From assembly GCA_049596955.1 (NCBI GenBank), contig JBMYMD010000004.1:1-64000 (forward strand): a DNA stretch of 64,000 nucleotides, given 5' to 3'. The notes beneath the pieces were generated by a model. It was not told where the DNA came from. It saw only the letters and a program-made list of their open reading frames with translations, and ran no database searches. Shown in pieces: positions 1 through 9,176 of the stretch (position 1 is the stretch's first letter; every line of letters starts with the position of its first letter). This DNA comes from UBA3478 sp049596955 (GTDB lineage Bacteria > Bacteroidota > Bacteroidia > Flavobacteriales > Flavobacteriaceae). The position numbers and the translations under genes were made by a program.

Positions 1-275
1 TCAGTAAGTATTGGTATTAATTATATGAAAATCATATTCAAGTTGTGGCTGCCCTGTCTTTTTTATTAGATTTAGTGTTAAATACATTTAAAACCTCTGA
101 CCTATTTTTTGGTTTGTTTTTACCCACCTTGGTCCATGTGTGTGTTTTTCAGCCTGTTATTTGTGCTTTATGGGATTCGCAAGTCTAAAAATAGTTGGGG
201 CATGTGAGTGTGTTTTGTGTTTTAATCTACACTGTTCTGCTTTGGCTTTTACCTTATAATACCATAAAAAAGTAA
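1..275 (+). pseudogene. Relic of an integral membrane protein (frameshifted, cut by window edge)
   Basis: No open frame of useful length is present, yet three frames in succession encode hydrophobic segments that would join into one membrane protein. From about 24 one frame reads ENHIQVVAALSFLLDLVLNT and continues to about PTLVHVCVF. After a frame change near 150 it continues FFSLLFVLYGIRKSKNSWG. After a second change near 203 it continues VSVFCVLIYTVLLWLLPYNT, ending IKK and TAA at 273-275. Hydrophobic stretches split by short charged loops, ending in a basic tail, are what a decayed gene would leave. I recognise no named family. The 5' end lies outside the window or is lost. Confidence 0.45.
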
Positions 276-680
276 CTAAATGCTCCCTTAATTTCATTTT
301 TGCAACACATCAATTGTATGCTTTACCCATGGCATTATCCAATATATAATTCACACGCCACGACCTTTTTTACCCCGCTCATCCAAGTTTAAGAAAGTTC
401 ATTATGTTTATTTCATTTACTTATTGTTATCATTATTAAATTAACTTTCCAAAACTATTGCCATCAAAAGGCACATAAATATCGATTTTGAATGCGGTTC
501 ATTTTTGCTTACAATTTATACCTTCACCATAAACTTGGACACAATTAATTTTAAACTCGGTTTATTGATTTCTATATTTGGAAGTTTTTTACACGTCATT
601 TTGAAATTTCCACTTAATGATTTAAGCTTAAAGAATTTCAGATTAAAATCCTTAAATCCATAATTTAAAAACCATTTCCT
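276..680. other. AT-rich non-coding stretch, nothing recognised
   Basis: About 400 bases between the membrane-protein relic and the methyltransferase gene. I see no ORF that resembles a protein on either strand, no tRNA-like fold and no exact TAnnTTTG promoter box. It may be further decayed sequence. Confidence 0.5.
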
Positions 681-1469
681 GTGTTTTTTACTACTGAAAT
701 CACTTCAAAAAAAAATCATTCTGACCGCGTATTATACCATAGAACCACCAAAGCTTATTCGTTAGTTTCAGCCTCTTTAAAAGGAAAAGTACTTGAAATT
801 GGCTGTGGTGAGGGGTATGGAATTGAATGGCTCCAAAACCCAACCCTAGATTACACCGGAGTTGATAAGAACCCTTTTGTGCTTTCAAATTTAAGAAAAA
901 AATACCCCGATTTATCATTCATTGAACACACCGCTCCTCGGCTTGAAATTTTTGAGAATCAATCTTTTGATACTATTATTTGCTTTCAATTTGTGGAGCA
1001 TATTGAAGATTATACCCTTTTGGTAAATGAATTGTTGCGTATTGTGAAATCCGACGGCATTATTTTTTTAACTACACCAAATAAAAAATTCACACTCATT
1101 CGAAATCCTTGGCACTTTGTGGAGTTTGATGCCATGAAATTAAAAAATCTTTTAAACACTTTCCCATGTACATATGACTTGATGGGTATCAATGGTTCAG
1201 CACGGGCCATGCATTATTTTGAACAAAATTTTGATCGAAATAAAGCTTTGCTTCGATGGGATATATTCAATTTTCATAGGAAATTACCGTCTAATATATA
1301 TAAACGCCTTTACGAAATAGGAAATCGCATAAATAGATACATTCTCTACTTTTCTAATAAAAAAATTGTGAATGAAATTACACTTGAAGATTACACCCTT
1401 GGGGCGGTAAATCCCCTTACATTGGATTTTTTTGTAAGCATATGTCCCACTACAAAAAAGAAGATTTAA
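681..1469 (+). CDS. Class I SAM-dependent methyltransferase (Methyltransf_11 type)
   Basis: A 262-residue protein with the Rossmann-type SAM fold. Motif I is VLEIGCGEG at residues 37-45, the acidic ribose-binding end of strand 2 is GVDKN (60-64), and CFQFVEHIED (101-110) is the usual post-II region. These support SAM binding; the substrate cannot be read from sequence. The C-terminal third is rich in basic and aromatic residues. The start is a GTG; no in-frame ATG precedes motif I. It is the only intact gene among relics on both sides (1-275 and 1558-2090), so it may be what remains of a larger island, possibly a surface-sugar locus. That last point is inference. Confidence 0.8.
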   Translation: MFFTTEITSKKNHSDRVLYHRTTKAYSLVSASLKGKVLEIGCGEGYGIEWLQNPTLDYTGVDKNPFVLSNLRKKYPDLSFIEHTAPRLEIFENQSFDTIICFQFVEHIEDYTLLVNELLRIVKSDGIIFLTTPNKKFTLIRNPWHFVEFDAMKLKNLLNTFPCTYDLMGINGSARAMHYFEQNFDRNKALLRWDIFNFHRKLPSNIYKRLYEIGNRINRYILYFSNKKIVNEITLEDYTLGAVNPLTLDFFVSICPTTKKKI

Positions 1470-1557
1470 AAGGATATTGATCTAAAAATGAGGTTGTAGT
1501 AAAGATTGCGGAGTTGACCTACTCTTTGAATAAGATGCGCTCAAGAAGCTTCAATCA

Positions 1558-2090
1558 TTATGCTTGAACTTGGAACTTCTGTTTCTGTTCTTTTAGGCAT
1601 TAATAAGCACAGGTATAAGTCCTTGATAGTTTACTGACAGCATTCCTTGGTAGCCTTCACTTATAAGTTCAGGAAAGACTTCTTGTATGTCTTGGGCGAG
1701 TACACCTATCTTTTGTGTTCCGTTTTTCTTTACCGTCTATGTTTAGAAGTTTAGATAGGGCAGCAACAAGCCATAGAATGTTCACTTTCAATCTTGCGTC
1801 AGAAGGTACGGTGACATCTCAGTTAACCTTTAAATCATTAATTACGACAGCATCTCCGTTGAACATCGTTTAAAGGCGTCAGAACGATTGTCGCCATTTG
1901 TACCCTAATTGGCACCCTTTTCCTCTTCTAAAGTGACAATTCTAGCCTCTAGGGAGTAGACTAATTCTATTACCTTAAACAACTCTTCTACTACCTTTTT
2001 GTTTAGTTCATTTGCATAGGGATAGTTTACTGTTTTCTTAAGTATTAAGGGACTCTTATGTACCTTTATTGCAAGATTCTTGGTGATTTA
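1558..2090 (-). pseudogene. Decayed Peptidase_S74 (intramolecular chaperone) domain protein
   Basis: Read on the minus strand, pieces in different frames align in order with the end of a Peptidase_S74 protein. A coiled-coil-like piece (NELNKKVVEELFKVIELVYS, near 2010-1950) meets a stop near 1908. Then come FNGDAVVINDLKVN, a TGA, and DVTVPSDARLKVNI with the family hallmark SDxRLK (near 1860-1775). A frameshift near 1715 leads into IGVLAQDIQEVFPELISEGY and GMLSVNYQGLIPVLINA. One missing base near 1594 shifts to LKEQKQKFQVQA and TAA at 1558-1560. At least three frameshifts and two stops make it dead. S74 domains cap and cleave trimeric tail fibres and surface proteins. A short ORF beginning with ATG at 2162 might be the original 5' end. 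Confidence 0.8.
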
Positions 2091-2118
2091 TGTACCTCTG
2101 TACAATGCAAGAATACTT
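2056..2118. repeat. Imperfect 32-nt tandem duplication
   Basis: Two similar copies lie about 32 nt apart: one begins TTATGTACCTTTATTGCAAG at 2056, the other TTATGTACCTCTGTACAATG at 2088 and then GCAAGAATACTT. They sit at the 5' side of the S74 relic and may be part of its decay. Confidence 0.4.
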
Positions 2119-2253
2119 AACCTTACAAAACCTTTTTTTGTCTGTGGTGACAGTTTAATCATAGTTACTATGTTTGTTACCTAGCATTTCAAAAAGTAAA
2201 CAACATTGTTAATAGCAAATTATTCAAGTGGTGGTGTGTTTTAGTTTTATGCC

Positions 2254-2261
2254 TAACTTTG
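2254..2261 (+). promoter_or_regulatory. Putative -7 box upstream of the Fur-family gene
   Basis: TAACTTTG matches the Bacteroidota sigma-A -7 consensus TAnnTTTG exactly and lies 54 nt before the ATG at 2316. I do not see a TTG at the expected -33 spacing, so the assignment rests on the -7 box and its position. Confidence 0.45.
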
Positions 2262-2315
2262 TTCTTTATGAGTTTTTAAGATTAAATAGTCCCTTAAACA
2301 AGGACATACAAAATC

Positions 2316-2759
2316 ATGAATACCATCAATAACAACCAAGATACCGTAAAGCGAGTTTTCACCAAATACCTTGAGGACAATGGACACCGCAAAACTCCGG
2401 AGCGCTACGCAATTCTTCATGAGATATACGCAAGTTCTGACCATTTTGATATTGAGTCTCTGTACACTAAAATGAAAGAAAAAAATTATCGTGTTTCTAG
2501 GGCTACTCTGTACAATACTATCGAATTACTACTGGATTGCAAACTCGTTCGGAAACACTTATTCGGAGGAGCACAAGCTCAGTATGAAAAATCGTATTTC
2601 GATAAACAACACGACCACGTTATTTTGACAGACACTGGTGAAGTTATTGAATTTTGTGATCCAAGAATCGAGTCAATAAAAAAAACTATCGAAGAGGTAT
2701 TTAACATCAACATCAATAACCATTCACTCTATTTCTACGGTGAACGAAAAGAAAAATAA
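2316..2759 (+). CDS. Fur-family metal-responsive transcriptional regulator
   Basis: A 147-residue Fur-superfamily repressor. The N-terminal winged helix covers about residues 10-85; RVSRATLYNTIELL is the recognition-helix region typical of the family. The C-terminal dimerisation and metal domain has KQHDHVILTDTGEVIEF followed by CDPRIESIKKTIEEVF. The place where many Fur and Zur proteins have CxxC reads ILTDTG, so the structural zinc site of those proteins is absent; this form seems usual for the Fur homologue beside purA in flavobacteria, as far as I recall. Which metal it senses (Fe, Zn or Mn) cannot be decided. purA follows so closely that co-transcription is likely. Confidence 0.88.
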   Translation: MNTINNNQDTVKRVFTKYLEDNGHRKTPERYAILHEIYASSDHFDIESLYTKMKEKNYRVSRATLYNTIELLLDCKLVRKHLFGGAQAQYEKSYFDKQHDHVILTDTGEVIEFCDPRIESIKKTIEEVFNININNHSLYFYGERKEK

Positions 2760-2760
2760 A

Positions 2761-4041
2761 ATGATTGACCTGCTTTTGGGACTCCAATGGGGAGATGAGG
2801 GAAAAGGAAAAATAGTTGACGTTTTAACGTCAAATTATGATATAGTGGCAAGATTTCAAGGTGGCCCTAATGCCGGTCATACCTTAGAATTTGATAATAA
2901 GAAACATGTACTACACACTATTCCTTCTGGAATATTTCATGAAAATTCCATGAATATTGTAGGAAACGGTGTGGTTATAGACCCCGTAATTTTTAAAGCG
3001 GAGTTAGACAAATTAATACCGCATGATTCTTCAATAATAACAAAACTGAAAATTTCGCGTAAAGCACATCTCATTTTACCCACCCATTCACTGTTGGATA
3101 AAGCATCTGAATTGCAAAAAGGGAAATCAAAAATAGGCTCAACATTGAAAGGAATAGGTCCTACTTATATGGATAAAACGGGTCGAAATGGTCTGAGAAT
3201 TGGTGATTTAGAATTTGATACCTGGAAAGATAAATTTCACGCTCTCAGTCAAAAACACCTTGAATTAATCAGTAATTATCAAGTAAATCTTGATTTTGAC
3301 ATTGAGAAGTTAAACGCCACCTTCTTTGAAGCTGTAGAATTCATGAGAAGAATAGAGTTTATCGATAGTGAAAATTACCTCCATCAAGCTATAGATCAAA
3401 ATAAGAAGATTTTAGCAGAAGGAGCCCAAGGCTCTTTATTAGATATTGACTTTGGAACTTATCCCTTCGTGACCTCTTCAAATACAACGGCAGCAGGTGC
3501 TTGCACAGGATTAGGAATTGCACCTAATCAAATTAAAAATGTCATAGGTATTTTTAAAGCCTACACAACAAGAGTCGGAAGTGGTCCCTTTCCAACTGAA
3601 TTATTCGATAAAGACGGAGAAACTTTAGCAAGAGTTGGTAATGAATTTGGGGCAACTACAGGCAGACCAAGAAGATGTGGTTGGTTAGATCTAGTCGCTT
3701 TGAAGTACGCGATACGAATCAACGGAGTGACAGAACTCAATATGATGAAAGCGGATGTTTTAAGTGGTTTTGAGAAATTAAAAGTATGTACACATTACAA
3801 TTATAAAGGAGAAGCCATAGGACATTTCCCATTTGATATCGATGAGAATTACGTCCAGCCAATTTACAAAGAGATTAGAGGTTGGAGCCAAGACATTACT
3901 GCTATTTCAGATTCTGCGGAATTTCCAGAAGAACTTAACGAATACATCGCATTTATTGAGCAAGAACTCCAAACTCCTATCAAAATCGTATCTGTTGGTC
4001 CCGACAGAACTCAAACGATCTTTAGAGATGTCATTGGCTAA
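2761..4041 (+). CDS. purA: Adenylosuccinate synthetase
   Basis: Catalyses GTP-dependent joining of IMP and aspartate to adenylosuccinate, the first committed step to AMP. The 426-residue length is normal. The N-terminal phosphate loop is QWGDEGKGK (residues 9-17), NAGHT follows in the IMP site, and the active-site-lid region TTGRPRRCGW is present. I place the start at ATG 2761, just after the fur stop, since MIDLLLGLQWGDEGKGK matches the family N-terminus. A GTG at 2740 would add seven residues overlapping fur and is less likely. The 3' end overlaps the next gene by 14 nt. Confidence 0.97.
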   Translation: MIDLLLGLQWGDEGKGKIVDVLTSNYDIVARFQGGPNAGHTLEFDNKKHVLHTIPSGIFHENSMNIVGNGVVIDPVIFKAELDKLIPHDSSIITKLKISRKAHLILPTHSLLDKASELQKGKSKIGSTLKGIGPTYMDKTGRNGLRIGDLEFDTWKDKFHALSQKHLELISNYQVNLDFDIEKLNATFFEAVEFMRRIEFIDSENYLHQAIDQNKKILAEGAQGSLLDIDFGTYPFVTSSNTTAAGACTGLGIAPNQIKNVIGIFKAYTTRVGSGPFPTELFDKDGETLARVGNEFGATTGRPRRCGWLDLVALKYAIRINGVTELNMMKADVLSGFEKLKVCTHYNYKGEAIGHFPFDIDENYVQPIYKEIRGWSQDITAISDSAEFPEELNEYIAFIEQELQTPIKIVSVGPDRTQTIFRDVIG

Positions 4042-5575
4042 TAAGCATTCTAAATATAGATGGCTGGTATATCTTTTTATCATTGGCTTAAGTACAAATG
4101 CATTTGGACAAAACCAAAAAATCGATATTCTCTACGGAGGAAACTTTAAAAAAGATGAAGCTCAATATCCTGGAGCAAGTATCTTCACAAAGGACTCAAA
4201 TGGTCAAGTGCAATTCAGGCATCAAGGTGCAGACATGTGGTGCGATCAAGCCTTTCTATACGCTGACGAGAACCGAATTTACGCAGAAGGTAATATTTAT
4301 CTGGAACAAGGGGACACCTTAAAGTTATGGAGTAATTCCATTTCTTATAATGGAAATTCACGTCTTCTCAAATCAATGGGGAATGTACGTATGTTAAAAG
4401 ACACTACTTCTCTTCAATCAGATACCTTGTATTTTAATAGAGAAGACCAAATGGCCTATTACAATACCGGAGGAAAGATTATAGACAGTAAAAATGTACT
4501 AACCAGTAAATTCGGAACCTATTTTATTGATGAAAAAAAATACCAATTTGATCAAAAGGTACATATCGATAATCCAGAGTACACTCTTGATAGTGACAAA
4601 CTCACCTATTATACAGACACGAAATACGCCTATCTCAATGGTCCATCGACCATCGTAGGAGAAGACTATCAATTTTACTGCGAAAAAGGATTTTACAATA
4701 CTGAATTGCAAAAAGGATACGGAAATAAGAATACTGAAATTCATTACAGCGACCGGATAATCAATGGAGATTCGGTTTATTTTGAGAATGCAACTTCGTT
4801 TGCATCTGCCACTAATAATATTAGAGTTTTAGATACCATAAACCAATCTATAATTCGATCGAATTATGCCGAAGTTTGGAAAGCCATTGATTCTGTTTTC
4901 GCAACCAAAAGAGCGGTAGCTATTAATGTACTTCAAAACGACTCTCTATACATTCATGGTGACACACTGTTTGTGACAGGCACAAAAGAAAATCGCGTTT
5001 TAAAATCCTACAGAAATAGTCGTTTTTTCAAAACGGGAATGAGCGGCATCTGCGACACGATCAAGTATATTCAAACAGAAGACGTAACTGAACTCATTGG
5101 TGAACCTGTTGTTTGGAATGGAGAAAGCCAACTAACTGGAGATAAAATGTGGATTCTTTCTGATCCAGAAACGCAAAAACTAGACTCCCTGATCGTAGAA
5201 TCTAATGCCTTTGTGGTATCGAAAGACACCATAAACAATCTCGGATTCAACCAAGCAAAAGGTGTAGATTTAGGAGGCAAATTCATTGATAACGCCCTAA
5301 ATCAAATTAAACTACACAAAAACACCGAATTGATTTACTACATGTACGACGAGAATCAAGAATTGCTCGGAGTAAACAAAACAATTTGTAGTGAAATTGA
5401 GCTTCAGCTCGAAAATGGTGATATCACAGACATCATATTTAGGGTAAATCCCGATGGTACAATCTATCCAATAGAACAATTTCCTGAGGAAATGAAAAAG
5501 CTTGAAGGGTTTATTTGGAGAGAAGAGGAAAGAATTTATAGTTTGGATGATTTAATTATTGATTCCGAAAACTAA
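4028..5575 (+). CDS. OstA/LptA-like organic-solvent-tolerance family protein
   Basis: A 515-residue exported protein. Residues 1-27 form a signal peptide (basic start, then LVYLFIIGLSTNAFGQ). The rest is rich in beta-strand and holds many copies of the OstA/LptA pattern (aDxaxYyxxxxxxxaxGNVxxxxGDTLkLxSNSI), as in QAFLYADENRIYAEGNIYLE. LptA-type proteins bridge the periplasm to carry lipopolysaccharide to the outer membrane; lptB lies 20 kb downstream. It is far longer than E. coli LptA (185 residues), as is common in Bacteroidota. The open frame extends upstream inside purA to 3833, but ATG 4028 directly before the signal peptide is the sensible start. Confidence 0.85.
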   Translation: MSLANKHSKYRWLVYLFIIGLSTNAFGQNQKIDILYGGNFKKDEAQYPGASIFTKDSNGQVQFRHQGADMWCDQAFLYADENRIYAEGNIYLEQGDTLKLWSNSISYNGNSRLLKSMGNVRMLKDTTSLQSDTLYFNREDQMAYYNTGGKIIDSKNVLTSKFGTYFIDEKKYQFDQKVHIDNPEYTLDSDKLTYYTDTKYAYLNGPSTIVGEDYQFYCEKGFYNTELQKGYGNKNTEIHYSDRIINGDSVYFENATSFASATNNIRVLDTINQSIIRSNYAEVWKAIDSVFATKRAVAINVLQNDSLYIHGDTLFVTGTKENRVLKSYRNSRFFKTGMSGICDTIKYIQTEDVTELIGEPVVWNGESQLTGDKMWILSDPETQKLDSLIVESNAFVVSKDTINNLGFNQAKGVDLGGKFIDNALNQIKLHKNTELIYYMYDENQELLGVNKTICSEIELQLENGDITDIIFRVNPDGTIYPIEQFPEEMKKLEGFIWREEERIYSLDDLIIDSEN

Positions 5576-6766
5576 ATGCTAGAGGTCTTTAAAAAATATC
5601 AAGCACAGACCACAGAAAATCCTTTAGGCCTTGCAATAAAAAAGGCAAAGGGTTGTTACATATACGACAATAAAGGAAACAAATATTTGGATTTTGTAGC
5701 CGGGGTCTCAGCGAACGTTCTCGGTCATTCAAACAGAAAAATTATTCGTGCAATCAAGTCACAAGCAAGATCCTATTTACACGTTATGGTCTATGGGGAG
5801 TTCGTTCTCAGTCCTGCTGTTAAATACTGCAAAAAGCTTTCAGAAGTGCTTCCTGAGCCTTTGAACAACACTTATCTTGTAAATTCTGGTACAGAAGCTA
5901 TCGAAGCAGCTATTAAGTTAGCGAGAGCATATACGGGGAGAACCAAGATTATTGCGGCCCAAGACGCCTATCACGGTAATACTATGGGAAGTCTTAGTTT
6001 GATGAGTTTTGAGGAGCGAATGACCCCTTTTGAGCCTTTAATTCCAGACATCTCACATATACGATTCAACAACGAAGAAGACATCTCGACTATAGACGAC
6101 AACACAGCCGCTGTAGTTTTAGAAACCATTCAAGGAGGAGCTGGATTTATTACACCAAACGCTGATTTTCTGAAAAAAATCGCTACTAGATGCAAACAAA
6201 CCAATACCCTATTGATTTTAGATGAAATTCAACCAGGATTTGGTAGAACTGGGAAATGGTTCGCCTTTGAGCATTACAACATACAACCGGACATTTTAGT
6301 TATTGGTAAAGCAATGGCTGGTGGACTCCCATCTGGAGCCCTTATAAGCAGTCAGGAGATTATGAAAACTTTTAGTCAAAAAATTCCTTTGGGACATATA
6401 ACAACTTTTGGTGGTAATCCTCTTATTGCAAAAGCGGCTTTGGCCACTTTAAATGAAATAACCCGCTTAAAACTCCCTGCTAAAGTCAAGGACAAGGAAA
6501 AGCTCTTTCGGACTGAATTAAAACATCCATTAATTGAAGAAATAAGAGGAAAGGGCTTAATGTTGGCCCTTATTATGCAAAACAGTTCAGTCGCTAATGA
6601 TTTGGTTATCAAGGCAAAAGAACAAAAATTAATTCTGTTTTGGCTTCTATTTGAAAAACGAGCTGTAAGAATAACCCCTCCCTTAACTGTGTCCGAAAAA
6701 GAAATTAAAAGAGGATGTCAAATCATCATCTCCATTTTAAATGAGCTACAACCAAATGTTGACTAA
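5576..6766 (+). CDS. Class III PLP-dependent aminotransferase (acetylornithine/ornithine aminotransferase-like)
   Basis: A 396-residue fold-type I aminotransferase of subgroup III. It has the entry segment YDNKGNKYLDFVAGVSANVL, the PLP phosphate-binding NSGTEAIEAAIKLAR, the LDEIQPGFGRTG motif that carries the PLP-nitrogen aspartate, and the Schiff-base lysine in VIGKAMAGGLPSG (K245). It starts one base after the OstA stop (TAA then ATG), so it is surely in the same operon. No arginine biosynthesis genes are nearby, so the true amino donor is uncertain. A general omega-amino or aspartate aminotransferase role is possible. Confidence 0.88.
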   Translation: MLEVFKKYQAQTTENPLGLAIKKAKGCYIYDNKGNKYLDFVAGVSANVLGHSNRKIIRAIKSQARSYLHVMVYGEFVLSPAVKYCKKLSEVLPEPLNNTYLVNSGTEAIEAAIKLARAYTGRTKIIAAQDAYHGNTMGSLSLMSFEERMTPFEPLIPDISHIRFNNEEDISTIDDNTAAVVLETIQGGAGFITPNADFLKKIATRCKQTNTLLILDEIQPGFGRTGKWFAFEHYNIQPDILVIGKAMAGGLPSGALISSQEIMKTFSQKIPLGHITTFGGNPLIAKAALATLNEITRLKLPAKVKDKEKLFRTELKHPLIEEIRGKGLMLALIMQNSSVANDLVIKAKEQKLILFWLLFEKRAVRITPPLTVSEKEIKRGCQIIISILNELQPNVD

Positions 6767-6858
6767 AATGTTAATAACATAAGAGGGATCGAAAAAATAT
6801 CAGATATGACATAGTTTAAATTTAATCCTAACAATAGTGAAGGAATAAATTTTACTTA

Positions 6859-8259
6859 ATGCATTCTGAGTCAAATAAATCACCTCAAAATACGATTCAT
6901 AAATTCGAATCCATGCTCAAAACGGATGACGTTTATTTTTTTGACGCGGAGGATTTTGAAGACATTGTTCACCACTATTTAAATAATGGCAAAATTTTAC
7001 TCTCCAAAAAAGCTGTGAAGTTAGGCCTCGAACAACACCCTCATTCTATAGAACTTAAACTGCTCCAAGTTGAGTTACACGTTTTTGATGACGAATTTGA
7101 AAAAGCACTCCAACTATTAGAGGAATTGGAATCATTAGAACCTTTGAACGAGGATTTATATATTCAAAAAGCAAATATTTGTTCCAAACAGGATCAACAC
7201 GAAGAGGCTGTTAAACTCTTGGAAAAAGCACTCCAAATAGACGATAATAATTTCGACATACATGCACTAATTGGAATGGAGTATTTATTCATTGACGATT
7301 ACTATCACGCAAAAATTCACTTTTTAAAATGTGTCGAAATTGATCCAACTGATTACGGTTCCCTATACAACTTGGTATACTGTTTTGAATTTTTGAACGA
7401 CCAAAAAGGAGCGATTCGATTTTTAAATGAATTTGTAGAACAAAATCCTTATTGTGAAGTTGCATGGCATCAGCTGGGTAAAATGTACCTGGACACCTCT
7501 ATGCTCAAAGAAGCCTTAGTGGCCTTTGATTTTGCAATTATTTCTGACGATCGATTCGTGGGTGCTTATTTCGAAAAAGGCAGAGTACTTGAAAAACTAC
7601 ACAAGTACAATGAGGCCATAATTTGCTACGAAACCACACTCGAAATTGATCAACCTACCGCATTTGCTTATTTGCGGATGGGACAATGTCATCAAAAACT
7701 GAACAACCTCGTTTTAGCAAAACAATATTATTACAAAACCATTCACGAAGATCCGTTGCTAGACAAAGGGTGGATTGCCTTAACACAATTATATTTTGAA
7801 CAAAAAAATCTCGTTAAGGCCGAAGAATATATCCACAAGGCTCTAAACATTGATAATAACAATCCTAAGTATTGGAAGAATGCAGCAGCAATTTATTGCG
7901 AAAACAAAGATTGGCATCAAGCCGATTTCGCATTTAGAAGGTGTATAGATTTAGGAGATTTGAATAAAGAAAATTGGTTCAATTGGATATTAGTCCTATT
8001 ACATTTAAAAGATTATTACGAACTTATAAGCGTGCTTGAGAGGGCGATTGATTTATACCCTAACGAAGTAGATTTCAACTATTTACAGGCTGGAGTGCTC
8101 AGTAAGACAGGGCATATGACTAAATCAAAACATATATTTGAAAAAGCTTGGAATACTGACCCGCAGAAGAAATCAATCGTATTAGAGTATTTTCCCGAAA
8201 TATTAAATAACGCTTGGGCACAACCCTATTTTATTCCATTCGATAATCGCCTGCAATAG
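6859..8259 (+). CDS. Tetratricopeptide-repeat protein
   Basis: A 466-residue protein made almost wholly of TPR units (about residues 45-455). Typical segments are EEAVKLLEKALQIDDNNFDI, AIICYETTLEIDQPTAFAYL and AEEYIHKALNIDNNNPKYW. There is no signal peptide or membrane helix, so it is probably a cytoplasmic scaffold. The first 45 residues are acidic (VYFFDAEDFEDIVHHYL). It lies between the aminotransferase and two DUF368 transporters in a gene order that I recall as common in flavobacteria. Its partner is unknown. Confidence 0.88.
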   Translation: MHSESNKSPQNTIHKFESMLKTDDVYFFDAEDFEDIVHHYLNNGKILLSKKAVKLGLEQHPHSIELKLLQVELHVFDDEFEKALQLLEELESLEPLNEDLYIQKANICSKQDQHEEAVKLLEKALQIDDNNFDIHALIGMEYLFIDDYYHAKIHFLKCVEIDPTDYGSLYNLVYCFEFLNDQKGAIRFLNEFVEQNPYCEVAWHQLGKMYLDTSMLKEALVAFDFAIISDDRFVGAYFEKGRVLEKLHKYNEAIICYETTLEIDQPTAFAYLRMGQCHQKLNNLVLAKQYYYKTIHEDPLLDKGWIALTQLYFEQKNLVKAEEYIHKALNIDNNNPKYWKNAAAIYCENKDWHQADFAFRRCIDLGDLNKENWFNWILVLLHLKDYYELISVLERAIDLYPNEVDFNYLQAGVLSKTGHMTKSKHIFEKAWNTDPQKKSIVLEYFPEILNNAWAQPYFIPFDNRLQ

Positions 8260-8298
8260 ATATAGTATCTTTATCTCTTTGAACACAGGGTTATAATA

Positions 8299-9171
8299 AT
8301 GGACAAAAAACTAATTTTTACCTATTTAAAAGGACTTTTAATGGGAGCGGCAGACGTTGTACCCGGGGTCTCTGGCGGCACAATTGCTCTTATCACTGGC
8401 ATCTATGAAACCTTAATCAATTCGATTAATTCGTTTTCATTTGGATTAATTCAAGTGTGGAGATCCTCTGGAATAATTGCTGTTTTTAAAAAAGTAAATG
8501 GACCTTTTTTGGTAGCCCTTATAGCTGGAGTTTTAACGAGCATCTTTAGCATTTCAAAAGTTATTAGTTTCTTGTTGAGTGAACAAGCTGTTAGCACCTG
8601 GTCTTTCTTTTTTGGGTTAGTTATCGCCTCAACTTCGGTAGTTTCAAAAGAAATTAAAAAATGGGATTGGAGTACAATTTCACTGCTTCTTATAGGAATA
8701 ATTTTGGCTTATTTCATTACTCAGTTTACTCCTGCTGACGAAAGCAACTCTCTTATTTATCTCTTTTTTTCTGGGGCCATAGCAATCTGCGCGATGATTC
8801 TGCCAGGTATATCCGGCTCATTTATTTTGATTATTCTAGGCAGTTACGAAAGTGTCTTAAATGCTGTTGATCAGCGAGATTTTAAGGTGATCCTAGTAGT
8901 TGCCCTCGGATGTATTTTTGGGATTTTGAGCTTTGCTCGAATTTTAAAATTTTTATTCCGAAAATTTAGAGCTCAAACAATGGCTATAATGTTGGGATTT
9001 ATTATTGGTTCTTTGGTGAAGATTTGGCCTTGGAAAGATTTAAATCAACAAAACATTTACAACTTTGAGCAAATGCAAGACTTAGAATATGCCATCGGTT
9101 TTTGCCTTGTTGGTTTTTTAGCTGTGATTTTGGTTGAACGAATCGGAAGATCTACCATGAACAAAGTTTAA
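8299..9171 (+). CDS. DUF368 (PopT-type) polyprenyl-phosphate transporter, copy 1
   Basis: A 290-residue integral membrane protein with about eight to ten helices. The family's paired loop motifs are clear: VPGVSGGTIALITGIYE (residues 21-37) and its internal repeat LPGISGSFILIILGSYE (near 172-188). DUF368 proteins were recently shown in other bacteria to return undecaprenyl phosphate across the inner membrane (PopT), so cell-wall and glycan lipid-carrier recycling is the likely role. Five bases separate it from the second copy, so the two are co-transcribed. Confidence 0.9.
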   Translation: MDKKLIFTYLKGLLMGAADVVPGVSGGTIALITGIYETLINSINSFSFGLIQVWRSSGIIAVFKKVNGPFLVALIAGVLTSIFSISKVISFLLSEQAVSTWSFFFGLVIASTSVVSKEIKKWDWSTISLLLIGIILAYFITQFTPADESNSLIYLFFSGAIAICAMILPGISGSFILIILGSYESVLNAVDQRDFKVILVVALGCIFGILSFARILKFLFRKFRAQTMAIMLGFIIGSLVKIWPWKDLNQQNIYNFEQMQDLEYAIGFCLVGFLAVILVERIGRSTMNKV

Positions 9172-9176
9172 AGGGG

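Noticed and set aside
2740..2760. GTG start for purA inside fur
   Set aside because: It adds seven residues before the conserved N-terminus; ATG 2761 directly after the fur stop is the standard start.
3833..4027. Upstream extension of the OstA-like ORF inside purA
   Set aside because: It would overlap purA by 200 nt in another frame and place the signal peptide in the middle of the protein; ATG 4028 fits better.
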